From Hondaea fermentalgiana (taxonomy: Eukaryota > Sar > Bigyra > Thraustochytrida > Thraustochytriidae), in NCBI GenBank assembly GCA_014084085.1, contig NPFB01000034.1, forward strand, positions 51,440-115,439: a stretch of 64,000 bases of DNA, read 5' to 3'. The position numbers and the translations under genes were made by a program. Positions 29,583-38,680 of this stretch are shown here, piece by piece. Below the pieces are notes generated by a model. It was not told where the DNA came from. It worked only from the letters and a program-made list of their open reading frames with translations, and searched no databases. Each line of letters starts with the position of its first letter. The stretch's first letter is position 1.

Positions 29583-31721
29583 TCAGTCCTTGAGAAGAAG
29601 CGGGTTGAGACGCACAATCTGCCTGTTTCCCCCATATCTGATCTCTTTAAGAACGCCCTCGCGAGTGTCGGTTCCGTTACATGCTTTCACTTCCTGGGCA
29701 AGCTGCGATGCAGATATGGATGCATCGTCGTCGCTCAAGTCGACATCATTAAAATCGTCCGCTTCGTTATCTTCGCCTGCCTCTCTCGCTTTAGTCCCCT
29801 CGGGATCCTCCGTTGCGTAGGTGCCGTCAATGGGAGCATTAGGGGCCGCAGGGAAGCGAGTTTTGAGATAGAGATGGCCACGAAAGCTCAATTTGTCATT
29901 CCAAGTGTCCTCGAGCTCTTGCACAGCGCGTTCGCAGACCAAGGAGATTTTGTCGAGAATGGCAAGAGCCCAGGTTGCGCAACTTGCACCGAACATCTGA
30001 GCCATGCTTACATAACAACCAAGGGCCTCGAGCGCCTCTGTCTCGTCATCTGTGAATGCCCCACTTGCTTCAACCCGGCGCTCACGGGCCAGAAGCACAA
30101 CCTTAACAACCTTTTCATGGAGAACAACAATTCTGCCCACGCGCTCCCAGTCGGCTACGACATCCACGAAGTCTAAAGCAGCGGCGGGATCCGAATACTT
30201 GATCATCATTTCCATTTGTAAACCCGGTGGGACCTCTAACATTTCGAAGATGCCCCGGAGTTGCTGCAAAAGAGCACAATCAATCATGGCTGCACCATCA
30301 AGGATCGCAGATTGACGTTTAGTGGTGCGCTTGCGACGACGTCGTCCGCCCTGGATAGAAGGGCGACTTTTTCCTGCGCCAAGGCCCTCGTCGTCATGCT
30401 CAGGGATGGAATTTGTCTCGTCTGCAGGCGGAGACGGCGGAGGCAGTCCTGCTTCCTCGCGCTCTTTGCGATCAAGCTCGTTGAAATGTGCTAGCATCTT
30501 TTTGCGATGAAGATCCCGAGCAATAGTCGTACCTTGGCGCGCGATACGAGGCTTGCGACTTCCGTTGAGCTTACCGCCGACTGGTACAGCGTCTCTGGGG
30601 CCTCTAAGTTTAATTTTGTCATTCGTGTGGCCTTTTAGCGCACGCGATTGCACATGAATTCCCGGACCTTCATCCAAAACAACGCTAGGATTTTCCGCAG
30701 CACGTCTTGCTGCAATCTCTGCTTTGTATTCTTCAAAGCTGAGCACAGGCTTGCACGTCTCTGCAGTGGTCGCTTCTTCCGCTGCCCCATCTTCATCGTC
30801 GGGGTGGTCATTGTTGTCTTCTTTCTTTTTCTCTCCTTGCTGGAACGAGCTTGCTGTTTGGTCGCTTGTCTTTTCACGCGTGCTTGGTCGCTGACTTCCC
30901 GCGCTTGTTTGGCGGCAACTCTTGGGACCGGCCACGTTCCGTTTGGTGCTTGACTTCCCCAGAGAGGGGGGCTTATTTCGTCTGGCATTTTGAAAGCTTG
31001 CTTGAAGCTCGGCAGCATCGCGCTCAGCGGAAGAGGCGCTATTGAGTCTCTCTCTCACCAGCATTTCCGTGAGCACGGCGCGTTCCAGTTCTTCATACTG
31101 AAGAGCGCGACGAAGTTGGACCTGCATTTGTGCATCCGTGCGAAGCTTGTTGGCGCCAGGAAGAAAGATCCCGACGCTGTCCAGGTCAGCCTTTTTCGCT
31201 GCGAGCCGCTCGCGAATATGTTTAGAGCGCTCTTGGCCAAGCAAAATGACCCTGCGGTGAACGTCCTCCCAATCATCTGTGCCGAGGAGAGTCGCAAACT
31301 GTTTCAGATCCAGCGGTCTCAAGTATGTTGCTCCAGGTTCCATTGCTCGGGGATGATGGTCATGGAGATGGTGAACATTGGCAGCGTCTTCCGCTGTGGT
31401 CGTGCTTTCTTTGTCCTCCGCATCGTCATTGTTGCTCCCCTCGCGAATTTGCTCCTTCCTTTGCGTGACCCTATCCTCGTTCTCCCTCCTTGAGCGCTCG
31501 GCGCTGGAGGTCTTTGAGCTCTCGTCCTGGGACCCGGACGCCACGCTGGAAAAGATACCACCGGTCACCGGCGGCATTCGCTTGCGTTTCGGGGGCAGAC
31601 GGACCTCCTCAATAGCGTGGATGATGCGCGTGTCAAGCGCACCATCCTCCAGAGGTGCCTCCGAGCCACTGCTTTTCATCCGTGCGGCGGCAGTGGGTCC
31701 CGTGGCGGTCGCAGGCTGCAT
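29583..31721 (-). CDS. coiled-coil protein, CCDC87-like C-terminal region (tentative)
   Basis: 712 residues from ATG 31721 (the codon before, TTG, is not used). The N-terminal two thirds are charged and low-complexity with helical islands: DLKQFATLLGTDDWEDVHR, LRRALQYEELERAVLTEML and the LSFEEYKAEIAARRAA stretch. The best-ordered part is about residues 475-640: LLQQLRGIFEMLEVPP, MMIKYSDPAAALDFVDVVA, WERVGRIVVLHEKVV, and later WNDKLSFRGHLYLKTRF. The order of helix, KYS motif, W-rich helix and F-x-G-x-x-Y-L resembles the C-terminal region of CCDC87, a coiled-coil protein of flagellated cells; this is memory-based and not certain. Very acidic stretch near the end (DFNDVDLSDDDAS). It is head-to-head with OGG1. 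Confidence 0.6.
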   Translation of the reverse strand: MQPATATGPTAAARMKSSGSEAPLEDGALDTRIIHAIEEVRLPPKRKRMPPVTGGIFSSVASGSQDESSKTSSAERSRRENEDRVTQRKEQIREGSNNDDAEDKESTTTAEDAANVHHLHDHHPRAMEPGATYLRPLDLKQFATLLGTDDWEDVHRRVILLGQERSKHIRERLAAKKADLDSVGIFLPGANKLRTDAQMQVQLRRALQYEELERAVLTEMLVRERLNSASSAERDAAELQASFQNARRNKPPSLGKSSTKRNVAGPKSCRQTSAGSQRPSTREKTSDQTASSFQQGEKKKEDNNDHPDDEDGAAEEATTAETCKPVLSFEEYKAEIAARRAAENPSVVLDEGPGIHVQSRALKGHTNDKIKLRGPRDAVPVGGKLNGSRKPRIARQGTTIARDLHRKKMLAHFNELDRKEREEAGLPPPSPPADETNSIPEHDDEGLGAGKSRPSIQGGRRRRKRTTKRQSAILDGAAMIDCALLQQLRGIFEMLEVPPGLQMEMMIKYSDPAAALDFVDVVADWERVGRIVVLHEKVVKVVLLARERRVEASGAFTDDETEALEALGCYVSMAQMFGASCATWALAILDKISLVCERAVQELEDTWNDKLSFRGHLYLKTRFPAAPNAPIDGTYATEDPEGTKAREAGEDNEADDFNDVDLSDDDASISASQLAQEVKACNGTDTREGVLKEIRYGGNRQIVRLNPLLLKD

Positions 31722-31737
31722 CAACTTTCTCTGCAGC

Positions 31738-31769
<32 letters not shown>

Positions 31770-32166
31770 TTGTTTAGCGCCTTCAACGTCTGGTACGAGC
31801 TGTGCTCTCGTTTGTTCGTCTCTCCATCACCTCGAAATGCATATCAATTCCAGACAAGCTGGACAAGCTCTTAATCGCACGCAGTTCCTTTGTGAGCCTG
31901 TGTATGCAATAGGATGGAAGGGTCCTGTCCGTAAGCTGGGACCTGCTCGGTCTCCGCGACTTACACCTAGCTTTAGCAACAAGGTGTCTCTCTATTTATC
32001 AGTTCATTCACCCTTACTTTCACCGGATCTTTCCACGGAACTATCCCGTATCAAACGCAGAACTGATCTCCCTCTTCGAATTGATGAAAGCAGCGGCGAG
32101 CAAGCCCAGCCAGTCAGACAGACAGGGAAGTTGTGAAAAGAACAGAAGGCCCTAGCGCACGATCGC
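31722..32166. promoter_or_regulatory. bidirectional promoter region between the CCDC87-like and OGG1 genes
   Basis: 445 bases separating divergent start codons. It begins with the (CAG)10 array on the side of the minus-strand gene; no further motif recognised. Confidence 0.55.
31739..31768. repeat. (CAG)10 microsatellite
   Basis: Ten CAG units, 18 bases upstream of the ATG of the minus-strand coiled-coil gene, hence CTG in its leader. Confidence 0.95.
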
Positions 32167-33642
32167 ATGACGGCAGGAGCATGGACGCCGCTTGCAACGA
32201 CACGACAGCTGGTGCTGTGGTTCACGCTTGATAACGGCCAGTGCTTTAACTGGAAACGTGTGGGGCTGGGCGCAGCATCGCGAACTACGCAAAGCGCCCA
32301 GTCCTTTGGCAAGGACGAGCTGCAGCAGACTTTGGCAGACACCACAGCTCAGGAGGTCACAGAACACACAAAGGAAGACGCAGCCTTTCATGCAAGAACA
32401 AATGATGCGCATGGATATGTTGGTGTTGTGCAAGGTCTTGCCGTGCACCTGCGCGAGGCAGCTGGCCACGTCGAATTCCGTGTTTTAGGTCGTGCTACTG
32501 ACAAGGACGCAGCACGACCGCAGCGCACGAATGTACAAGACGAGGACCAGGCTAGGCGTGTGCTTGGTGACTACTTTCAGCTTGACACCGACATGAGCAC
32601 GCTGTGCCGCGACTGGTCTGCGGTGTGTCCCCGCATTGCTGCCGTAAACCAGAGTCTCCCTGGTATGCGCATCATCAGGCAAGATCCCTTTGAATGTCTC
32701 ATATCATTCATTTGCTCGAGCAACAATAATATTGCGCGAATCAAATTGATGCTTGATCGTTTGAGAGTTCGCTATGGGGAACCCATCAACCTGACTCCGG
32801 GAATCTGCGGCAAACTGGAAGTCAAGGGAAAGAGTGACGAGGTTGCTCGCGAAAAACTTTATGCATTTCCCACTCCCTCTGCACTTAGCCGTGCAACGGA
32901 AGAAGAACTTCGAAGCATGGGGTTCGGATATCGAGCCAAGTACATTGTAAACTCGCTGAAAAAACTACACGAGCAACAAGGTGGGCCTCACGCATGGCTC
33001 AGACGTCTTCGTGATCTCGACCAGTCCGCGGAGAGTCTTCGTCTCGTACGGGAAGCGCTGCTCACCTTGGACGGTGTTGGGCCCAAGGTCGCCGACTGCG
33101 TTGCACTCTTTTGTCTTGATAGAAAAAGTGTTATCCCAGTTGATACACATGTTTGGCAAATCGCCTGCAGAGACTTCGACCCGGAGCTGATCCATGCAAA
33201 ATCGCTGACGCCCAAGATCTACGAGCGCGTCGGTAACCTCTTTCGGGATCGTTACGGAGCTCACGCTGGATGGGCTCACAGCCTCCTCTTCGCTGCCGAA
33301 CTGCCGCAATTCCTCGAGCTCTTGCCAAAGGAAATGCAAAAGCAGCTCGCAGCCTTTGCGCTCGAGGAAAAAGCGCGCAAGGCGCAGCTGCGGCGCGAAA
33401 AGAAGTCTTCCACGGCGCCCATCGTCAAAAAAGAGGAGGTGTACGCCCCTGCAGCAAAGTCAAAGTCTGTAAAAACAGCCGGGAAGCGAGCGTCCAGCCG
33501 CCTTGCGAGTGGTACCAGGGCCCAGCGTGAAGCTGCGTCAGCAAAAGAGGCGACATCCACTACAACGACCTCGCGCGCGAGATCCCGAAAGCCTGCTGTC
33601 GTAAAAGAGGAGGTCAAGCTGCAGAAGAGGCAGCGACGTTAA
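32167..33642 (+). CDS. OGG1: 8-oxoguanine DNA glycosylase
   Basis: 491 residues. OGG1 removes 8-oxoguanine paired with C and nicks the strand by beta-elimination in base excision repair. An N-terminal beta domain (about 1-150) contains NGQCFNWKRV, as in OGG1. The helix-hairpin-helix core follows: DPFECLISFICSSNNNIARI, the FGYRAKYI segment, then LDGVGPKVADCVALF with catalytic Lys307 and IPVDTHVWQIACRDF with catalytic Asp326. The Lys-Asp spacing of 19 equals that in human OGG1 (Lys249-Asp268). The C-terminus (from about residue 400) is a Lys/Arg/Ser/Thr-rich tail, including KRASSRLASGTR and KLQKRQRR, likely nuclear localisation and DNA contact. Single exon; ATG at 32167 begins right at the beta domain. 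Confidence 0.95.
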   Translation: MTAGAWTPLATTRQLVLWFTLDNGQCFNWKRVGLGAASRTTQSAQSFGKDELQQTLADTTAQEVTEHTKEDAAFHARTNDAHGYVGVVQGLAVHLREAAGHVEFRVLGRATDKDAARPQRTNVQDEDQARRVLGDYFQLDTDMSTLCRDWSAVCPRIAAVNQSLPGMRIIRQDPFECLISFICSSNNNIARIKLMLDRLRVRYGEPINLTPGICGKLEVKGKSDEVAREKLYAFPTPSALSRATEEELRSMGFGYRAKYIVNSLKKLHEQQGGPHAWLRRLRDLDQSAESLRLVREALLTLDGVGPKVADCVALFCLDRKSVIPVDTHVWQIACRDFDPELIHAKSLTPKIYERVGNLFRDRYGAHAGWAHSLLFAAELPQFLELLPKEMQKQLAAFALEEKARKAQLRREKKSSTAPIVKKEEVYAPAAKSKSVKTAGKRASSRLASGTRAQREAASAKEATSTTTTSRARSRKPAVVKEEVKLQKRQRR

Positions 33643-34051
33643 AGCGAACGCATGGCCAGCGACATGCGCACAGTGTACAAGTGCGGTGGCGAGAGAGAGA
33701 GAGAGAGAATGATAGCGCGCGCGAGAGAAAGACAGCCACCAATGGGAGATGCATAGTATGAAAGTTTTGTGGCGCCCTGACACGTGTATTGTAAGAAGAA
33801 GAAAGATCTGGGAGCAGGGCCAAGTGTCCTTTTTCTCTTATCTCCTTGCTCCCCTCCTCTGGCACACAAAGAAAGAAAAACTCACCGAGCGTCGGGAGCA
33901 CGTAGCGCTCGCGAAATATCGAATTCAAAGATAGGAAGCCTTCCAGCATCTTCCTCTCTTTTTGCCCTTTCTTTTTGATGCGTGAACTTTTTCTCTTGAT
34001 TTGCAAGTGCATCCTCGTCACGGGAGAAATTCCTTTGCAAGTCGCGGCATG
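33643..34051. other. intergenic between convergent OGG1 and HAUS6
   Basis: Contains a short (GA) microsatellite near 33,690-33,707 and no gene. Confidence 0.7.
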
Positions 34052-35176
34052 TCAGCGCAGAGCCTGCGCCAAAACTGCCTTCGCGTTTTGCAGGAGAGCT
34101 TGTTTCATGGCCACTTCCTCGCGCGCGTGAGCCGACAAAGCGGCTGTTGTCTTGTCGTTCTGCGCTGCTACCTGGGCACGGAGCGGAGCCAATTCGGCTG
34201 GGACTTGGCGCAGCACATCGCTACAAGCGCCACGAAGTTCATCCAACTGTGGCCGTATACGATGCTCCAGGACCTGCTGGATCGACGCACAGCCCGAAGG
34301 AAGAACAACGCCGGCCTCTGCTCCGTTTTGCGCAGCGATTACGTTGAGCTGTTGACGCAAGGCTACCATGTCGTTGTTTGTGTCGGATCCTAACTCGAGA
34401 AGGAGATCTCGCGTCCGCAAAGCCGCCTCCCGATGCTTATGCACAGTCTCCTGATCTGCGTCAAGATCGGCGCGAAATGCAGAATTGTCTTGTTCCATCT
34501 GTTGCAAATCTTTTGCAAGTCTCGCTTCTCTTTCGCGAAGCGAATCGCGCAGGTCGTTAATTGCACGCGTGCGCTCCTCACGGCGAGCGCAAGCCCGTGC
34601 AAAGTCATCCTCGGCTTCGCTCATCAACTCAAGAAAGCGCTCGCGCAGATCTTCACTTCGATCCCTCGACAGGAGGACCTGCTCGGACTCGAGTCGTGGG
34701 GGTACAGCGTCTGTACCAAGAGCCTCGATTCGTACAAGCATTGCCGCAACAGTGAGACACCACACAAGGACTTGGGCACTTTTACCTTTGGCCATGTTGA
34801 GTGTCGATCCTCGACCTGTCCCAAGCGGGATAGCGCCCGTCTCTTCAAGAGCAGAAAGCTCCTCGCGTAACCGTGTCTTGAACTCACGGCGTTGCGAATT
34901 GTCCTGAATCGGGTAGCAGGACTTGAATTTTTTGCGAATGTCAGAGCCCTTAATGCGTTGGAGAAGAAAGTAGACTGCAGCCAAGAGTCCAGCCTCGTTG
35001 CTCCCTGCGCCGTCAAACATATCGGTCCCTAGTTTGGCGTGAGCGCCGGCATCTCGAGCCTCTGGTGATCGAAGAAACCCGAGCAGAACAAGATTTCGAT
35101 GGAAACCTTTGGAAGCTGCCATTTGCAACGCTGCCTCGCCCCCCTTTTGCTGCGCTGATCCTCTCGGCGTGTTCAT
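34052..35176 (-). CDS. HAUS6: augmin complex subunit 6 (HAUS6-like)
   Basis: 374 residues from ATG 35176; the frame is open further upstream but only as Cys/Ser/Arg-rich leader. The N-terminal 145 residues match the HAUS6 calponin-like fold: LVLLGFLRSPEA, KLGTDMFDGAGSNEAGLL, AVYFLLQRIKG, KSCYPIQDNSQRREFKTRL and LVWCLTVAAMLVRIE. The rest is coiled coil (about 170-370), with REERTRAINDLRDSLRERE and RPQLDELRGACSDVL. Augmin is an eight-subunit complex that recruits gamma-tubulin to existing microtubules and drives branching nucleation in the spindle. Human HAUS6 is about 955 residues with a long disordered tail; here the protein stops after the coiled coil. The gene starts 472 bases from, and divergent to, PRP31. 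Confidence 0.83.
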   Translation of the reverse strand: MNTPRGSAQQKGGEAALQMAASKGFHRNLVLLGFLRSPEARDAGAHAKLGTDMFDGAGSNEAGLLAAVYFLLQRIKGSDIRKKFKSCYPIQDNSQRREFKTRLREELSALEETGAIPLGTGRGSTLNMAKGKSAQVLVWCLTVAAMLVRIEALGTDAVPPRLESEQVLLSRDRSEDLRERFLELMSEAEDDFARACARREERTRAINDLRDSLREREARLAKDLQQMEQDNSAFRADLDADQETVHKHREAALRTRDLLLELGSDTNNDMVALRQQLNVIAAQNGAEAGVVLPSGCASIQQVLEHRIRPQLDELRGACSDVLRQVPAELAPLRAQVAAQNDKTTAALSAHAREEVAMKQALLQNAKAVLAQALR

Positions 35177-35648
35177 CGCGTCCTCCTGCCGGTACGACTC
35201 GCGCCTTGCCGTGGTTGGAAAAACCGCCCAAAAATGCCCGTGCTCGCGCGCGTCTCCAAGACGCGCGACTTCTCCTCTTGCGCGCGCAGACCCGCGAGCA
35301 CGTAGCGAGCGTCGCCTCGCCGCCGAGCGCCAGCGCCTCGAGCGACCTTCGCGTCCGGGAGAGAGGAGGGCCGTTCCTGGACTGCCAGTCTTGCGCGCTC
35401 GGTGTCCGATGGTCCTGCTTTGGCGGGCGCCCCAGCTCTGCCAGAAACAGCAGCGCCAGACGAGCTGAGACGATACGACATGACAGGCCGGCGCAGGCAG
35501 GCAGAAACCGATCGACCTTGCTCGGTCGGTCCCGAGGCTGGCGAGGGAGCCCTTGCGCCGCTGGCGGGCGGGCGGGCGGGCGCCTGGAGCCGGCTGGCGC
35601 GAGCCGGAGACCTGCGAGTTGCGGTGGGCCTCTTCGAGGCGGAGCAAG
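35177..35648. promoter_or_regulatory. bidirectional promoter region of HAUS6 and PRP31
   Basis: 472 GC-rich bases between divergent starts. Open frames exist on both strands but are Arg/Ala/Gly-rich and have no ATG of their own. A (GGCG) run at 35,563-35,582 is visible. Confidence 0.55.
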
Positions 35649-37205
35649 ATGGCGGAGGCGAATCGCGCCGCGCAAATGCTCGACGACTTTGTCGAGCTTA
35701 GCGACGAAGAGGAAGAAACACAGCAGCAGCAGCAGCAGCAGCAGCAAGGGCTAGGGCAAGACAAACAAGCGGCTCAGGAAACGACGGATGGAGGAGTACT
35801 TGAAGGGCCGTCAGCACTTGAGACAAAACTCGCCTCGCTCACTCGTCTCGTCAGCGAAGAGGACTACCTTCACAAGGTGGCTGGCATTCGCGAAATGTCG
35901 AAACTCGACGAAAACGAACTCTCCAAGGGACCTGGAGCGCTCAAGGCGTACCAAACGGTTGTGGAAGCCAATACGCTTGCTTACAGGATCGAGGATGAGG
36001 TGGCGCGCATTCATGGCGTTCTGACCGAAGCGTATGGGCAACGCTTCCCAGAACTCGAGACCCAGGTCCCTGATCCTCGGGCGTACGCCCGGGCCGTTCA
36101 GCTTATTGGAAATGAGTCTGACATGGCGCGACTCGACCTTTCGAGTGTGCTGTCACCTGCGCAATCAATGGCCGTGTCCATGACAGGTTCGCGCCTCAAG
36201 ACGGCCCAACTTCCCGACAGTGTGCTCAAGGGCATTCTCGCCGGATGCGCGGCCATTGAAGAACTTGAAGACACTCGCAAGCACGTTCTTCTTCCCTTTG
36301 TCGCCAGTCGCATGGCCTCGATTGCGCCAGGTATGACGGCTTTGCTCGGCAGCGAGATCACCGCACAGATTTTGGGTATTGCAGGCGGCCTGGGTAAAAT
36401 GGTCACCATTCCCTCGTGTAACGTGATGGTCCTTGGCAAGAGCGCCAGCGCACTAAATGGCTTCTCGCGAGTCGCTGCCATGCGTCACTTTGGCGTCTTA
36501 TACGGTTGCCCGCTCGTGCAAGAGTGTTTGCCCGAGCATCGCAAAAAGGCTATGCGTGTCGTTGCGGGCCGCGTCGCTCTCGCGGCCCGTCTCGATCACG
36601 AGAAAGATAGTGGAGCCGAACTAGCGGGCCGAAAATGGCACGAGGAGATTCGGGGCAAACTTGAAAAGTGGCATGCCCCGCCCCCAGGCAAGACCAAGCG
36701 AGCCCTGCCAGTTCCGCAGACCATTTCCAAGAAACGTCGCGGCGGCCGCCGCGCTCGTGAAGTCAAGAAGCGTCTCGGCATGACGGACGTACGTCGCGAG
36801 GCAAACCGAGTAAACTTTGGCGAGGCCGAGGCTGAGGAGTATGGAGACTCCGCGATGGGTAATACCTTTGGCCGCCTTGGCAAAGAAGGAAGTGGCCATG
36901 TGCGCATCACAGAAAATGTCCAGAAGCGCAAGAAGATCGACTTTGCGCACTACAAGAGCAATGATAGCCGCAGTAGCGAAGCAAAAGCGCGACAAGAAAT
37001 TATGGATCGCCTCCGAGATGACGGGCCCTCAGGTCCGCCCATTGCCAGCGCTTCAGATGCAAAGTTCGCAACAGGTCTGGGTGCGGGAGCCCAGGACCCA
37101 TCCGAGGCCATCGAGCTGTCCAATCCGGAAGCCCTCACATCGTCCGATCGCCACTCGAGCCGATTTTTCTCTGGGACCGTGAACTTTAAGCGCAAGCGGC
37201 CTTGA
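35649..37205 (+). CDS. PRPF31: U4/U6 snRNP splicing factor PRP31
   Basis: 518 residues (human 499). PRP31 binds the 15.5K-U4 snRNA complex and bridges U4/U6 to U5 in the tri-snRNP. An acidic N-terminus with a nine-residue Gln run (from a CAG tract at about 35,720-35,748) precedes the NOSIC/Nop region. Landmarks: NELSKGPGALKAYQTVVEAN, LDLSSVLSPAQSMAVSMT, HVLLPFVASRMASIAPGMTA, LLGSEITAQILGIAGGLG, IPSCNVMVLGKS and GFSRVAAMRHFGVLYGCPLV with the adjacent hinge of the Nop domain. The PRP31 C-terminal domain follows, with KKRRGGRRAREVKKRLGMTD and NTFGRLGKEGSGHVRI, and ends GTVNFKRKRP. ATG 35649 gives MAEANRAAQ, the position expected from homologues. Single exon. Confidence 0.96.
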   Translation: MAEANRAAQMLDDFVELSDEEEETQQQQQQQQQGLGQDKQAAQETTDGGVLEGPSALETKLASLTRLVSEEDYLHKVAGIREMSKLDENELSKGPGALKAYQTVVEANTLAYRIEDEVARIHGVLTEAYGQRFPELETQVPDPRAYARAVQLIGNESDMARLDLSSVLSPAQSMAVSMTGSRLKTAQLPDSVLKGILAGCAAIEELEDTRKHVLLPFVASRMASIAPGMTALLGSEITAQILGIAGGLGKMVTIPSCNVMVLGKSASALNGFSRVAAMRHFGVLYGCPLVQECLPEHRKKAMRVVAGRVALAARLDHEKDSGAELAGRKWHEEIRGKLEKWHAPPPGKTKRALPVPQTISKKRRGGRRAREVKKRLGMTDVRREANRVNFGEAEAEEYGDSAMGNTFGRLGKEGSGHVRITENVQKRKKIDFAHYKSNDSRSSEAKARQEIMDRLRDDGPSGPPIASASDAKFATGLGAGAQDPSEAIELSNPEALTSSDRHSSRFFSGTVNFKRKRP

Positions 37206-37345
37206 CTGGCGTTCGCAGATGATCAGTCAGTATTACCATAGTATAGAATCGAGAATAGTCTCCAAAACACATAAGATTTGACTGTGAGTTCTGCTTTGCT
37301 TATCCGTTAGAGCCGTTAGAGCCGTTAGAGCCATTAGTGCACTCC

Positions 37346-38314
37346 ATGTCATGGCATTTGTATCTCGTTCGTTCATTCGTTCGTTCATCACGAAAGAAGC
37401 AAGAGATGAAAGTAGAGGGACTTCGAACGCGAGACTCGAGAATGCTCTTGGAGACGCAGCTCGATGGCGCGCAGCGGATGCCCAGAGCACATCCAGTGCC
37501 CCAGAAAGCGGCAAGGACGCGACAAAGAACGGTGAACGAAGACGAGGCACGTGTTTTCCTGCAGCGCAAGATCGCTCAGCGCCGCTCATCGCGTCTCGCG
37601 CTGCGTGAGCAGTACGATGACACCTTTGTGAAGGAATGCCCTTTTTCGCCGAACGCAGCGTCGGATGCATTGCAAAGACTTGTCAACTTTACAGATGGAC
37701 GCGTGGCGGAAGCCCGAGCAAGAGCGCACGAAAGGCATCTCTGGGAAACTGCGCACGAAGCGACAGATTGGGATCATTTTCTTGAGCGGAACAAAGTGTT
37801 CCTCGAGCAGAAAGAAGCTGTCTTAGAGCTTAAGCGGCAAAATAAGGAGCTCGAGGAGCTCGACGGCTGCACGTTTCGCCCCGACGTAGGTGAGGCGAAA
37901 AGGAGTCGTGTCCCAAACGTATTTTGCTCCTTATATAGAGAGGGCCTTGAGCGTCGTGAATTGCGGGAGCAAATGCAGGCAGATCACGAGGCATGGAAAG
38001 CCACCTTGGAAAAAGAAGAATGCAGCTTTCACCCTCAAATTGAGCCACTTCAGCAGGACCCTGCAATGAGCTCTCGTCGCGAAATTAGAGGCAAAAGTAG
38101 TAAACCTCGCTCGTATGCAAAACTTCATGCTTCTCAATCATTTCTCGCGAATGATTCATTGGGTAAGGATGACTCGGACACGGGGTGCAAGATTTCTGCT
38201 GACCCAGTACCTGGTGCAGCAGAGTTTGAGAAAGTTGCAAAGAGCATCGAGCGGCTCAACCGTGTGCTCGCAGCCTCGCCTTTGGTGTCGGGTCGCCGAA
38301 ATCCGAGCCGATAA
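37346..38314 (+). CDS. basic coiled-coil protein with three C-x-F-x-P motifs, function unknown
   Basis: 322 residues from ATG 37346. A better-context ATG at 37406 (AGAGATGA) gives 302 residues and may be the real start, because the sequence before it is made of GTTC/ATTC and TTAGAGCCG repeats. Three evenly spread short motifs stand out: ECPFSPNA, GCTFRPDV and ECSFHPQI, at about 58-residue spacing, each between charged helices (AEARARAHERHLW; VLELKRQNKELEELD; RRELREQMQADHEAWKA). C-[TS]-F-x-P-x repeats are widespread in protist coiled-coil and flagellar/cytoskeletal proteins of unknown role. The C-terminus is Ser/Lys-rich. Confidence 0.65.
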   Translation: MSWHLYLVRSFVRSSRKKQEMKVEGLRTRDSRMLLETQLDGAQRMPRAHPVPQKAARTRQRTVNEDEARVFLQRKIAQRRSSRLALREQYDDTFVKECPFSPNAASDALQRLVNFTDGRVAEARARAHERHLWETAHEATDWDHFLERNKVFLEQKEAVLELKRQNKELEELDGCTFRPDVGEAKRSRVPNVFCSLYREGLERRELREQMQADHEAWKATLEKEECSFHPQIEPLQQDPAMSSRREIRGKSSKPRSYAKLHASQSFLANDSLGKDDSDTGCKISADPVPGAAEFEKVAKSIERLNRVLAASPLVSGRRNPSR

Positions 38315-38680
38315 ATAGAAACCTTGACGATGCGAGCGCAGCCTGCTTTTTTTCGGGGTGTCATAGAGAAAGAGAAATCAACGCGTGATCGTTGATCTGG
38401 CAATTCACGACGCAGCGCTCGAAGATAGACCGCTCTTGCTTTCGTGGCAAGAAAAGCGCGAAGAATCGGCTGTGTTCACTTGTGACACAGTCCTCCAAAG
38501 TGGGATGTGTCCACGGGCTCAACGGAACTGTGTGACTTTTGATAGAAACCAAAACAAACCAACACCGAACACAAGAGGTTTGCGCATCATCCATGGGACT
38601 AGATAGCGTGCACCTTTGGCGATGCGTAAAGACAAAGTGCTCTGCAATGAGATAATCTGGAGTCTGATGACAATCTTTTG
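38315..38680. other. intergenic between convergent genes, nothing seen
   Basis: 366 bases holding the 3' ends of the C-x-F-x-P protein gene and the propeller-like gene; no gene, RNA or repeat recognised. Confidence 0.6.

Noticed and set aside
35177..35764. Upstream extension of HAUS6 with a run of Cys residues
   Set aside because: The Cys run is the antisense of the PRP31 Gln codons; no ATG and no homology before 35176.
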